Position numbers and translations under genes: made by a program
The notes under the pieces: generated by a model
What the model saw: the letters and a program-made list of their open reading frames with translations, nothing else
Told to the model about the DNA's origin: nothing
Databases searched by the model: none
Assembly (NCBI RefSeq): GCF_021191705.1
Contig: NZ_JAIWPU010000058.1
Span: forward strand, 1-37,471
Source: Proluteimonas flavola
GTDB lineage: Bacteria; Pseudomonadota; Gammaproteobacteria; Xanthomonadales; Xanthomonadaceae
Direction: 5' to 3'
Length of the DNA stretch: 37,471 nt
Shown here: one piece after another, positions 9,376 through 18,353 of the stretch
Layout of the letters: each line of letters begins with the position of its first letter
Numbering within the stretch: the stretch's first letter is position 1

Positions 9376-11334
9376 ATGATGTCGCACCGACATGTTCCGC
9401 TGTCCGCCGTGCTCGCGCTTGCAGTCGCGCTGCCCCTCGGCGCGCAGGTCCCGCGTCCCGATGCGCTCGTCGCGGATGGTGTTCCCGAGGTGCCGCAGGC
9501 GCTGGCCGCGGCCACCGCGCCGTACCTGCAGTCGCGCGACGCCGGCTTCCTGGGCTGGGATCCGGCGACGCGCGGCGTGCTGGTACGGACGCGTTTCGGC
9601 AGCACCCATCAGGTGCACGGCGTCGCAACGCCGGATGGCGACCGGCGACAACTGAGCTTCGAGAACGAGCCGATCGCCTATGCCGGCGTGTCACCGGGGG
9701 CCGGCGATGCCCTCGTGGTGCAGAAGGATGCGGGCGGCGACGAGTTCTTCCAGCTCTACCGCCTCCAGGCCGGGCGTCTGCATCTGCTGACCGATGGCAG
9801 GAGCCGCAACAGCTTCGGCAGCTGGAGCCGCGATGGGCGACATGTGGGCTATACCTCCACCCGGCGCAACGGGCGTGACGCCGATCTGTATGTCCTCGAT
9901 CCGCGCGACCGGGCGAGCGACCGGCGGGTCGCGCAGGTCGAAGGCGGCGGCTGGCGCTTCGCCGATTTCTCGCCCGACGGCCAGCGCGCACTCGTGCTCA
10001 ACCGGCTGTCGATCAACGCGTCGCATGTCCACGAACTCGATCTGGCCAGCGGCCGGATGACGCCGGTGACACGCGGCGCGGTGCCGGCCGCCTATGTCGA
10101 TCCCCGCTACGGGGCGGATGGCGCGGTCTGGGTGGTATCGAACATCGACTCGGATTTCCTGCGGCTGGGACGGCTGGATCCGCACAGCGGGGTCTTCACC
10201 GCCGTCAGCCGCGAGCCGCGCTGGGACGTCACCGCGTTCGCACTCGCCGACGACGGTGGCTTCGTCGCCTATGCGATCAACGAGGCCGGCGTGTCGCGGC
10301 TGCGCGTGCTCGACACCGCCAGCGGTGAAGCGCGTCACGTCGACGGCCTGCCGGCCGGGGTGATGCCCTACAGCGTCGGGCCGACGCTGGCGATCGCGCC
10401 GTGGGGCGAGATCGGTCTGTCGATGTCCTCGGCCCAGGCAGCGGGCGATGTGTATTCGGTCGATCCCGAAACGCTCTCGGTACGCCGCTGGACCCGGAGC
10501 GAGACCGGCGGACTGGACCCGGCGGTCAATGTCGCGCCGGAGCTGGTCGAGGTGTCGAGCTTCGACGGCGAGCAGGTCAGCGGCTTCCTGTACCGGCCCG
10601 ATCCTGCGCGCTTTCCCGGCCAGCGTCCGTTGCTGTTCGACATCCACGGGGGCCCGGAAGGACAGAGCCGGCCCGCCTTCCTGGGTGCGAAGAACTATCT
10701 GGTCAACGAGTTGGGGATCGCAGTGTTCTTCCCGAACGTGCGCGGCTCGTCGGGCTACGGCAAGCGTTTCGTGAATCTCGACAACGGGCCGCGCCTGCGC
10801 GAGAACGCGGTGCGCGACATTGGCGCGTTTCTCGACGTGCTGCAGGCCGATCCGGTGCTCGATGCCGCGCGCACCGCGGTGACCGGGGTCTCCTATGGTG
10901 GCTACATGTGCTACGCCAGCGCGATCCACTACGGCGACCGCCTGCGTGGTGCCAACTGCTTCGTCGCGATCTCCGATTTCGTGACCTTTCTCGAGAATAC
11001 CCAGGCCTACCGCCAGGATCTGCGCCGGGTCGAGTACGGCGACGAACGCGATCCGGTGCAACGCGAACAGCTCCGGGCGATCTCGCCGCTGACCCGCGTG
11101 GACGAACTGCGCATTCCGCTGCTGGTCGCCACCGGCGGCAACGATCCGCGGGTACCGGCGTCGGAAGCCGAACAGATCGTCGAGGCGGTGCGTGGCAACG
11201 GCGGCAGCGCCTGGCATCTGCTCGCCCGCAACGAGGGGCACGGTTTCCACAAGAAGGAAAACGCCGACTACTACTTCTGGACGGGTCTGCAGTTCTGGCA
11301 GCGGGTCCTGCTGGACACGGAGGCGATGCGATGA
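9376..11334 (+). CDS. Secreted S9 family peptidase (prolyl oligopeptidase type)
   Basis: This 652 aa serine peptidase cleaves short peptides, in this family commonly after proline or as an acyl- or dipeptidyl-peptidase. A signal peptide (AVLALAVALPLGAQ) sends it to the periplasm. Residues about 50-380 form a TolB-like beta-propeller; the C-terminal alpha/beta-hydrolase carries Ser506 in GVSYGGYM, Asp590 in TGGNDPRVP and His622 in NEGHGF, the full catalytic triad. Two adjacent ATGs (9376, 9379) are possible starts. It begins 47 bp after the receptor gene, and its stop overlaps the dipeptidase start in an ATGA, indicating translational coupling. Confidence 0.93.
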   Translation: MMSHRHVPLSAVLALAVALPLGAQVPRPDALVADGVPEVPQALAAATAPYLQSRDAGFLGWDPATRGVLVRTRFGSTHQVHGVATPDGDRRQLSFENEPIAYAGVSPGAGDALVVQKDAGGDEFFQLYRLQAGRLHLLTDGRSRNSFGSWSRDGRHVGYTSTRRNGRDADLYVLDPRDRASDRRVAQVEGGGWRFADFSPDGQRALVLNRLSINASHVHELDLASGRMTPVTRGAVPAAYVDPRYGADGAVWVVSNIDSDFLRLGRLDPHSGVFTAVSREPRWDVTAFALADDGGFVAYAINEAGVSRLRVLDTASGEARHVDGLPAGVMPYSVGPTLAIAPWGEIGLSMSSAQAAGDVYSVDPETLSVRRWTRSETGGLDPAVNVAPELVEVSSFDGEQVSGFLYRPDPARFPGQRPLLFDIHGGPEGQSRPAFLGAKNYLVNELGIAVFFPNVRGSSGYGKRFVNLDNGPRLRENAVRDIGAFLDVLQADPVLDAARTAVTGVSYGGYMCYASAIHYGDRLRGANCFVAISDFVTFLENTQAYRQDLRRVEYGDERDPVQREQLRAISPLTRVDELRIPLLVATGGNDPRVPASEAEQIVEAVRGNGGSAWHLLARNEGHGFHKKENADYYFWTGLQFWQRVLLDTEAMR

Positions 11335-12545
11335 ACCGGCGTGCGCTGCGGACAGCGGCTCCGGCGCTCGCGCTGATGGCCGCGCTGGCCTCGGGCGGGG
11401 CTGTGGCCGGGGGCGCCGCCGCGCTCGCCCAGCGCCTGACGATCGTCGATACCCATATCGACGCGCCCTCGCGCCTGCAGCAGCGTTGGGCCGATCTGGG
11501 ACTGCCTGCGCCCGATCGGGAATTCGACCATCCGCGCGCGCGCGCCGGCGGGCTGGACGTGGCGTTCATGTCGATCTACACCTCGGCCGCGCAGGACATG
11601 TCCGCACAGGCCCGGCAGAGTGCGCACGCACAGATCGACGCGGTCGAGGCGCTGGTGGCGCGCCATCCCGATCGCTTCGCGTTGCTGCATTCGCCGCAGC
11701 GGGTGCAGGCGCAGCTGGGGCAGGGGCGTGTGCTGCTGGCGATGGGCATGGAGAACGCCGCGCCGCTCGAAGGTGATCCCGACGCGATCGCCGGCTTCTT
11801 CGCACGCGGCGTGCGCGCGCTGATCCTGGCGCACGGCGCCAACAATGCATTCGCCGACTCCTCCTACGAGGCGGCGCCGCGCTGGAACGGCCTGAGCCCG
11901 GCCGGCGCGCGGGCGATCGCGGAGATGAACCGTCTGGGGATGATGATCGATGTCTCGCATCTGTCCGACGACGCGACCCGGCAGGCCATCGCGCAGAGCC
12001 GGGCGCCGGTGATCGCCGGGCACTCGGCGTTCCGCGCGCTGACGCCCGGATTCGCGCGCAACCTCGACGATGACCTGGCACGCGCGATCGCCGCCCAGGG
12101 CGGCGTGGTGCAGATCCCGTTCGGAACCGGCTTCATCGAGCCGCGCGCAGCCGCGGACCTGGCTGCGCTGTACCGGGCGCGGAATGCGTTCAACGCGCGT
12201 GCGGCCGAACTGGCCGCTGCGGGAGCGCCGCCCGAAGACCGCGCCGCCTTCGAGGCGCGCTGGCGTGCCGAGCATCCCCGCGTGACCGGGACGCTGGACG
12301 CGCTGCTGGACCAGATCGACCATGGCGTGCGCCTGCTCGGCGCCGCCCACGTCGGCATCGGCTCGGATTTCGATGGTGTCGGCGGTTATCTGCCGGCTGC
12401 GCTGTCGGACGTGTCGACCTATCCGGTGGTGATCGCGGGCCTGCAGCAACGCGGCTACGGCGAACAGGAGATCGCAGGGATCATGGGCGGCAACCTGCTG
12501 CGGGTCTGGGCCGAGGTCGAGGCCGTGGCGGAGATGCAGCCGTGA
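11331..12545 (+). CDS. Secreted membrane dipeptidase (M19 family)
   Basis: This 404 aa zinc dipeptidase belongs to the renal-dipeptidase family. These enzymes hydrolyse dipeptides, and several accept a D-residue at the C-terminal position. Metal-site motifs are VDTHID (His42, Asp44), GMENA around residue 141, DVSHLSD, GHSAF, and GSDFDG at 344-349. An alanine-rich signal sequence precedes the first motif, so it is periplasmic or surface-attached. Its ATG overlaps the S9 peptidase stop by ATGA, and the next S9 gene follows after 37 bp. It would finish degradation of short peptides released by the neighbouring S9 enzymes. Confidence 0.93.
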   Translation: MNRRALRTAAPALALMAALASGGAVAGGAAALAQRLTIVDTHIDAPSRLQQRWADLGLPAPDREFDHPRARAGGLDVAFMSIYTSAAQDMSAQARQSAHAQIDAVEALVARHPDRFALLHSPQRVQAQLGQGRVLLAMGMENAAPLEGDPDAIAGFFARGVRALILAHGANNAFADSSYEAAPRWNGLSPAGARAIAEMNRLGMMIDVSHLSDDATRQAIAQSRAPVIAGHSAFRALTPGFARNLDDDLARAIAAQGGVVQIPFGTGFIEPRAAADLAALYRARNAFNARAAELAAAGAPPEDRAAFEARWRAEHPRVTGTLDALLDQIDHGVRLLGAAHVGIGSDFDGVGGYLPAALSDVSTYPVVIAGLQQRGYGEQEIAGIMGGNLLRVWAEVEAVAEMQP

Positions 12546-12582
12546 GGCGGGGCGTGTATCCACTCCATGAGCGAGCGGCAGG

Positions 12583-14706
12583 ATGAGCGGCCGTCCCGAC
12601 ATGTGGGGCAGGCCCGGCACGACCTGGGTGGTCGGCGCGTTGCTGGTCCTGTCGCTGCTGGCACCAGCGGCGGCGCATGCGCAGGCGCCGACGCTGGAGC
12701 AGATCCGCGACTACGATTTTCCCAGCGCGCTGGTCGCTGCCGGTGATGCCGAACGCGTCGCCTGGCTGTCGGCGCATCGGGGCCGGCGCAATGTCTGGGT
12801 GGCCGAAGGTCCGGCGTTCGTGCCACGACGGTTGACCGCGCACGCCGAGGACGACGGGCAGGAACTCAGTGGCCTGCAGCTGTCGCGCGACGGCAGCACG
12901 GTGATCTACGTGCGCGGTGGCGAGCACACCAGCAACTGGGGGCGCAGCGAGCCGGTCAACTCCAGTTCGCTGCCCACCGCGCCGGGGGTGGACGTCTGGG
13001 CGGCGCCGTTTGCCGGCGGTGCGCCGCGCCGGATCGGCGCCGGAGACGGTGCGGCGGTGTCCCCCGACGGGCGCCGCGTGGCGTTCGTGCATGCAGGCAA
13101 GGTGCAGTTGGCGCCGACCGATGGCCGGCAACCACCCGAAGCGCTGTTGGAGACCGCTGGCGACATCGGTGCGCTGACATGGTCGCCGCAGGGAGACGGG
13201 CTTGCCTTCACCGTCGATCGGGGCACCCACACACTGATCGGCGTGTTCCGCGACGCGGCGACGCCGATTCTGTGGATCGCACCGGAGGTCGCGCACGACA
13301 GTCTCCCGCGCTGGTCGCCGGACGGACGTCAGTTGCTGTTCGCGCGGCGCCAGGGTGCCGACGGCCCGCCGCGCAGGTTCGTCCCGCAGCCGTGGTCGAT
13401 CTGGGTCGCCGACGCGGCGACAGGCGAGGCGCAGCAGCGCTGGGCAAGCGGCGAGCACCTGCGCGATTCGCTGCCAGGCGGTCTGCCGGCACTGTTCGAC
13501 TGGGCAGCAGACGGCCGCATCGTGTTCCTGTCCTACCGGGACGGCTGGATGCACCTCTATGCGCTGGCGCCGGGCAGCGGCACGCCCGCGCTGCTGACGC
13601 CGGGCGCGTTCCAGGTCGAACAGGCGGTGCTGTCGGGCGACCGCCGCAGCATCGTCTACAGCGCCAATACCGGCGACGATGCCGACGACATCGACCGGCG
13701 CCATCTGTTCCGCGTGTCGCTCGATGGCGGCGCGCCCGACACCATGACCCGCGGCGCCGGCTCGGAATGGTCGCCGGCACTGACACCGGCCGGCGCACTG
13801 CTGTTCCTCTCGGCGACCGCGCAACGGCCGCCGTTGCCTACGCAGCTGGCATCCGACGGCGGCCACCGTCTGCTGGCCGAGCTGCCGTCGGGTTATCCGG
13901 TCGAGCAGCTGATGGTGCCGCAGCGGGTCGAATTCACCGCCGAGGACGGTCAGCGTGTCTACGGGCAGCTGTTCGTGCCGACGCGGTTGGGCGGACCGCA
14001 TCCGGCCGTGGTGTATGCGCATGGCGGGCCGCAGCGACAGATGCTGCTGACCTGGCATTACGGCGGCTATTACGCCAATGCGTATGCGATCAACCAGTAC
14101 CTCGCCAGCCAGGGCATCGCCGTCCTCGCGGTGAACTACCGGCTGGGCCCGTTCTACGGCCACGACGTCCACTTCCCGCCCGATGCCGGGGTGGCCGGTG
14201 GCGCCGAGTACCGCGACATCCGTGCGGCGGGCCGGTTCCTGCAGCAGCGAGCCGACATCGACGCCGCACGGATCGGCGTGTACGGCGGCTCCTACGGGGG
14301 CTATCTGACCGCCATGGCGCTCGCGCACGACTCCGATCTGTTCGCGGTCGGCGTCGACGTGCACGGTGTCCACGACTGGACTGCGTCCGAGTACGCCGCG
14401 GCCTTCGATGTCAGGCATTACGCCGACGCCGATGCAGCGGAACGTGCGCGGGACATCGCCTGGCGCGCGTCGCCGGCTTCGGCCGTCGAGGGCTGGCGCT
14501 CGCCCGGACTGCTGATCCACGGCGACGACGACCGCAATGTGCGCTTCAGCCAGACCGTCGACATGGTGCACCGGCTGCGCGCGCTGGGCGCGCCGCACGA
14601 GACGCTGGTCGTGGTCGACGACACCCACCACATGCTGCGCTATGCCAACGAATTGCGGGTCAACGCGGCGATCGCCGCCTTCCTGCAACGGCACCTGCAG
14701 GACTGA
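12583..14706 (+). CDS. Secreted S9 family peptidase (second copy, DPP-like)
   Basis: This 707 aa peptidase resembles dipeptidyl- or acylaminoacyl-peptidases. After a signal peptide (VVGALLVLSLLAPAAAHAQA) comes a beta-propeller of PD40/TolB-type repeats (for example WSPDGRQLLFARR), then an alpha/beta-hydrolase. The catalytic Ser570 lies in YGGSYGGYL, the likely Asp650 in HGDDDRNV, and His682/683 in DDTHHML. It is only distantly similar to the upstream S9 enzyme, so the pair is unlikely to be a recent duplication and probably differs in specificity. It lies between the M19 dipeptidase (37 bp) and the serine hydrolase (34 bp) in one transcriptional direction. Confidence 0.92.
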   Translation: MSGRPDMWGRPGTTWVVGALLVLSLLAPAAAHAQAPTLEQIRDYDFPSALVAAGDAERVAWLSAHRGRRNVWVAEGPAFVPRRLTAHAEDDGQELSGLQLSRDGSTVIYVRGGEHTSNWGRSEPVNSSSLPTAPGVDVWAAPFAGGAPRRIGAGDGAAVSPDGRRVAFVHAGKVQLAPTDGRQPPEALLETAGDIGALTWSPQGDGLAFTVDRGTHTLIGVFRDAATPILWIAPEVAHDSLPRWSPDGRQLLFARRQGADGPPRRFVPQPWSIWVADAATGEAQQRWASGEHLRDSLPGGLPALFDWAADGRIVFLSYRDGWMHLYALAPGSGTPALLTPGAFQVEQAVLSGDRRSIVYSANTGDDADDIDRRHLFRVSLDGGAPDTMTRGAGSEWSPALTPAGALLFLSATAQRPPLPTQLASDGGHRLLAELPSGYPVEQLMVPQRVEFTAEDGQRVYGQLFVPTRLGGPHPAVVYAHGGPQRQMLLTWHYGGYYANAYAINQYLASQGIAVLAVNYRLGPFYGHDVHFPPDAGVAGGAEYRDIRAAGRFLQQRADIDAARIGVYGGSYGGYLTAMALAHDSDLFAVGVDVHGVHDWTASEYAAAFDVRHYADADAAERARDIAWRASPASAVEGWRSPGLLIHGDDDRNVRFSQTVDMVHRLRALGAPHETLVVVDDTHHMLRYANELRVNAAIAAFLQRHLQD

Positions 14707-14740
14707 ACCTCCCACGCCACGTTTCCAGGAACCGATTCCG

Positions 14741-15895
14741 ATGCACCGATCGCCTGCCGCTCCCCGCTTGACGCTGCGCGCCGCCTGTCTGCTGCTGTGC
14801 CTGCTGTTCAGCGTGCCCGCATTCGCCCTCGACGCGTCCCGTCTGCACGCGCAACTCGATGCATTGCGCGCATCGGCGCATGCGCCCGGCGCGACCGCCG
14901 CGGTCATGGTCGGCGGCGAACTGGTGTACTCGGGCGGCGTGGGTGTCGCCGATGCCGAGAACGCGGTACCGGCCACCGGCGACAGCGTGCACAACATCGC
15001 GTCGATCTCCAAGGTGGTGGCGGTCATCGCCGTTATGCAGCTGGTGGAGCAGGGGCGGATCGACCTCGATGCCGAAATCCAGACCTATGCGCCGTGGTTT
15101 CCGCGCAAGCAGGCGCCGATCACCGTGCGCCAGATCCTGACCCACACCTCGGGCATCCGGCATTACCGTGACGGCGAATTCGGTGAAGGCGAGGTACTGC
15201 GCTTCCAGCAGTTCGACAGCATCGAGGCCGCGTCGCGGCGCTGGATGGAAGAGCCGCTGCTCTCCGATCCGGGCACGCATTGGCACTACTCCACGTTCGC
15301 GACCAACCTGCTGCAGTCGGCGATCGAACAGGCCAGCGGCCAGGAGATGGAAGCCTACATGCGCGACCATATCTGGATGCCGGCCGCGATGACCGATTCG
15401 CAGTTCGACGTGCCGGCGCGGATCATCCCGCGGCGCGCCCGCGGCTACGAATGGGACGCGGCGCGCGGCGTCCTCCAGAACGCGGTGCAGGAGAACGTCA
15501 GCTACAAGTACGTCGGTGGCGGCATCCTCGCCAGTGACGTGGACATGGTCCGCATGGGACATGCCCTCAACAGTGGCAGGCTGCTCGGCGGTGTCGCGAT
15601 CGCGGAGATGTACCGGCCGCAACTCGATGCTTCGGTCAGTCTGCTGCCGCCGCCTGCGGGGCAGGCGGCCTCGCGTGCCGGCGTGCCGGTGCAGGGCTTG
15701 ATCTGGCGCCAGCAGCAGGACGCCGCCGGGCGCACCTACTACGCGCACAGCGGCAGTGTGAAGGGCACGCTGTCCTATCTGGCCAATTGGCCGGATGCCG
15801 ATGTCGTGGTCGCACTGCATGTCAATGCGCGCGGTGGCGGAGCCGACCTGCGCGCCGCCGCCGAGACGCTCGCCGCCGAGGTGTTGCCGCGCTGA
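14741..15895 (+). CDS. Secreted SxxK serine hydrolase (class C beta-lactamase / D-aminopeptidase-like)
   Basis: This 384 aa protein belongs to the penicillin-binding-protein-like hydrolases, which include DD-peptidases, D-aminopeptidases and esterases. A signal peptide ends near SVPAFA. The nucleophile motif is Ser88-Ile-Ser-Lys91, the second motif Tyr183-Ser-Thr185 where YxN is usual, and the third His336-Ser-Gly338. The family tolerates variation at the YxN Asn, so activity is still likely. AGGA at 14726-14729 is the probable ribosome binding site. It closes the plus-strand peptidase series; a D-peptide substrate would fit the locus but is inference. It is convergent with the LuxR gene across 93 bp with no obvious terminator. 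Confidence 0.88.
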   Translation: MHRSPAAPRLTLRAACLLLCLLFSVPAFALDASRLHAQLDALRASAHAPGATAAVMVGGELVYSGGVGVADAENAVPATGDSVHNIASISKVVAVIAVMQLVEQGRIDLDAEIQTYAPWFPRKQAPITVRQILTHTSGIRHYRDGEFGEGEVLRFQQFDSIEAASRRWMEEPLLSDPGTHWHYSTFATNLLQSAIEQASGQEMEAYMRDHIWMPAAMTDSQFDVPARIIPRRARGYEWDAARGVLQNAVQENVSYKYVGGGILASDVDMVRMGHALNSGRLLGGVAIAEMYRPQLDASVSLLPPPAGQAASRAGVPVQGLIWRQQQDAAGRTYYAHSGSVKGTLSYLANWPDADVVVALHVNARGGGADLRAAAETLAAEVLPR

Positions 15896-15988
15896 GGACC
15901 GGCGAGACAGGGCGCAATTGCTCCGCGATCACGCGACGGCGTCATCATGTGCCGAGGGCCCGATGTGCCTGCGGCGCAGCGGCTGGCA

Positions 15989-17077
15989 TCAGCTCAGCAG
16001 TCGCACCAGCTGCGCGCGGCTGCTCACATCGAGCTTGCGATAGATGGCGCTGATCTGGCTCTCGACGGTCTTCGGCGAACGGCACAGGCGCGCGGCGATG
16101 TCGGCATTGCGCAGGCCCTCGCCGATCAGGGCCGCGACCCGCCGTTCACTGGGAGACAGCCGCTGCAGCAGCGGCAGCGCATGCATTGCGGACGGGTCGG
16201 GTGCGGTATCCGGCGCAAAGGTCAGGATGTGGTGCGCGCGATGGGACGACAGCTCCAGCGGCGCACTGACCTCGATCCGCATGCGCAGGTCCAAGCGCGG
16301 GTGGCGCAGCTGCACCAGGCGGCTGTCGCCGAGTGCCTGGTCGGGCCACGCACCGGGCGTGCGCATCGCCTGGCGCAGGCCTTGCTCGATGGTGTCGGGC
16401 AGCCGACGGCCCAGCGGCGTAGTGTCGCTCCAGCGTTGACAGATGCGGCGTGCCTCGTTGGACAGATACAGCGGCGTGAGCCGTTCGTCGACCACCGCGG
16501 TGGCCAGCGGCAGCCGATGCAGCAGTGTCTCGAACGCACGATGGCGGACACGCTCGGACTCCAGCGTGCGCACCCGCTTCAGGCTGGCGTCGAGCAGCGG
16601 ATGCAGGTCGCCGAGAAAGGCCGTGTCGGCGTCGGAAAGTCGCGTGTGGTCGGCACGGATGCGGATGCTCAGCACCGCGTCGAGGCGGCTGTCGTTCCAG
16701 AACGCCAGATGGATGAATTCCCGCCAGCCCGGTGCCGGATTCTGTGCGCGCAGGCGCGCCGCGGCGCGTTCGTCCTGCAAGGCGATCTGCGAGAAGGTGT
16801 ACCAGCGCACCTGGGGATGGGCGGCCAGGTACGGCGCCGAGACCGCGAGGCTGGTCACCGGCATCGCGTGCGCCTGCGGTTCGGCGATGAAGTGACGGCC
16901 CTGCTGCGGCTCGTAGCCGTCGATATCGAACATCAGGCTGCACGAATGGCAGGGCAGGACCCTGCTCACGAGCGCTGCACATGCCTGCCAGAGTGCGCCC
17001 ATGTCCAGTGCGCGGATCAGGGCGCTGCTGGCGAGGGCGGCGGGTGTCTCGGGTCGGATCGGATCGAGGATCAACAT
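15989..17077 (-). CDS. LuxR-type transcriptional regulator with C-terminal HTH
   Basis: This 362 aa regulator has a GerE/LuxR helix-turn-helix in its last 55 residues (LSPSERRVAALIGEGLRNADIAARL, then SPKTVESQISAIYRKLDV). The long N-terminal part (1-300) has no receiver-domain aspartate pattern or acyl-homoserine-lactone motif that I can see; it looks like a GAF/PAS-type sensing region and could bind a small ligand. The gene is divergent from dgcN across about 210 bp. The shared palindrome before dgcN and before the receptor gene makes this protein the best candidate activator of both. Its ligand is unknown; a D-amino acid or peptide is speculation. Confidence 0.88.
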   Translation of the reverse strand: MLILDPIRPETPAALASSALIRALDMGALWQACAALVSRVLPCHSCSLMFDIDGYEPQQGRHFIAEPQAHAMPVTSLAVSAPYLAAHPQVRWYTFSQIALQDERAAARLRAQNPAPGWREFIHLAFWNDSRLDAVLSIRIRADHTRLSDADTAFLGDLHPLLDASLKRVRTLESERVRHRAFETLLHRLPLATAVVDERLTPLYLSNEARRICQRWSDTTPLGRRLPDTIEQGLRQAMRTPGAWPDQALGDSRLVQLRHPRLDLRMRIEVSAPLELSSHRAHHILTFAPDTAPDPSAMHALPLLQRLSPSERRVAALIGEGLRNADIAARLCRSPKTVESQISAIYRKLDVSSRAQLVRLLS

Positions 17078-17202
17078 GGCCCGGTGGCGGATGGACGGGG
17101 AACGGTCGCGTCCTGCGGCAGTGCAGCAATGGCTGCGCGCCGTTTCGTTCTAGCACCGTGGGCGGGGATGTGACAAGCGTGTGCGATGCACGCGCCGAAT
17201 CC

Positions 17203-17243
17203 GGGTTTTTCCCGATGCCGGTCGTGGTGCCGCGTGCTGCAAT
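17203..17243 (+). promoter_or_regulatory. Palindrome GGGTTTTTCCC-GATGCCG with -10 box before dgcN
   Basis: Bases 17203-17213 read GGG, five T, CCC (13 bases including flanking C and G), followed by GATGCCG. A -10-like TGCAAT lies at 17238-17243, 30 nt from the palindrome centre. The palindrome before the TonB receptor gene has the same G-run/T-run/C-run plus GATG layout with a 31 nt distance. The site lies in the LuxR/dgcN divergent gap and so could also affect the regulator gene. Confidence 0.55.
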
Positions 17244-17288
17244 CGATAGCGTTCGACTACATTGGATCGTGCCGTGCAGGAGCAGATG

Positions 17289-18353
17289 ATGGAAAGCAGG
17301 ACCGACGCCGGTGTCGCGTACGGCGAAGTGGCGGACACGCCGGTGCGGGCACTGCATCTGCGCGCGCCCTATCTGCTGTTCCTGGGCGAGGAAACCTCGC
17401 CGCTGAAGGCCAAGACCGCCTTCGGCTTGCGCGACTGGGCACCCGAACGCTGTCTGGCCCAGTTGCGCATGCCCGGTTGCAGCGTGGATCTGGGGCTGTC
17501 AGACATGGACCCCCGCAGCGCTGCGCAGGCCGGCGCGACATCGCTGTTGATCGGTGTGACCCCGCCGGGCGGACGCATCCAGCCTGCCTGGAGCGATGTA
17601 CTGCGACAGGCGGTGGACGCCGGGCTGGACATCGTCAGCGGTCTGCACACGGCGCTGGAATCGGTGCCGGGACTGGCCGCGGCGGCGCGGGCCGCCGGCG
17701 TTGCGCTGGTCGATGTGCGGCGCCCGCCGGACGATCTGCCGCGTGCGACCGGCAGGCGTCGCAGCGGGCGACGCGTGCTCGCCGTCGGCACCGATTGCGC
17801 GCTGGGCAAGAAGTACACGGCGCTGGCCCTGGCGCGGGCGATGCGGGCCGCGGGCGTGAACGCCGACTTCCGGGCGACCGGGCAGACCGGTGTGATGATC
17901 GCGGGACGCGGCATTGCGATCGATGCGGTGATCGCCGATTTCATCGCCGGCGCCGCCGAGTGCATCGCCCCGGCCGCCGCCCCCGATCATTGGGATGTCA
18001 TCGAAGGGCAAGGCTCGCTGTTCCATCCCGCCTATGCGGGCGTCACCCTCGGTCTGGTGCACGGTGCCCAGGCCGACGCCCTGGTGCTGTGCCACGATCC
18101 CGCGCGCGCGCGTCTGGTCAGCTGGTCGGATTATCCGGTGCGTGCCTTGCGTGATGCGGTCGGACCGTATCTGGAGGCGGCCCGTCTCACCAATCCTGGC
18201 GCGCGGATCGCCGCGGTCAGCCTCAATACGTCCGCATTGCCCGAAGCCGAGGCGCTGCAGGCGATCGAGGACGCGGCGCGGGCACTCGGGGTGCCGGCGT
18301 TCGATCCCATGCGCACGCCGGCCGGGCCGGTGCTCGACGCGATCCTCGCATGA
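17289..18353 (+). CDS. dgcN: DUF1611 protein, D-glutamate N-acetyltransferase DgcN-like
   Basis: This protein of about 354 aa is a full-length DUF1611 member with an N-terminal Rossmann-like part and a C-terminal P-loop-like domain (GTDCALGKKYT, residues 167-177; ATGQTGVMIAGRG; WDVIEGQGSLFHP). DUF1611 proteins paired with an enolase-superfamily partner have been described as DgcN, which acetylates D-glutamate in a D-glutamate catabolic pathway of marine Proteobacteria and haloarchaea. The start was set at the ATG at 17289, 6 nt after AGGAG (17278-17282); the preceding ATG at 17286 is nearly equivalent. The stop overlaps the dgcA start by ATGA. The family is clear; the exact substrate here is inferred. 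Confidence 0.85.
   Translation: MESRTDAGVAYGEVADTPVRALHLRAPYLLFLGEETSPLKAKTAFGLRDWAPERCLAQLRMPGCSVDLGLSDMDPRSAAQAGATSLLIGVTPPGGRIQPAWSDVLRQAVDAGLDIVSGLHTALESVPGLAAAARAAGVALVDVRRPPDDLPRATGRRRSGRRVLAVGTDCALGKKYTALALARAMRAAGVNADFRATGQTGVMIAGRGIAIDAVIADFIAGAAECIAPAAAPDHWDVIEGQGSLFHPAYAGVTLGLVHGAQADALVLCHDPARARLVSWSDYPVRALRDAVGPYLEAARLTNPGARIAAVSLNTSALPEAEALQAIEDAARALGVPAFDPMRTPAGPVLDAILA

Noticed and set aside
10401..12545. 714-codon frame that would fuse S9-internal sequence to the M19 dipeptidase
   Set aside because: The first 310 codons are an out-of-frame reading of the S9 gene; the real dipeptidase starts at 11331 with a signal peptide and ATGA overlap.
9376..14706. The two S9 peptidases as a tandem duplication
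   Set aside because: They share only the family catalytic motifs; propeller sequences and lengths differ widely.
12481..15027. 848-codon minus-strand open frame
   Set aside because: It is opposite the second S9 peptidase; no start signal or motif supports it.
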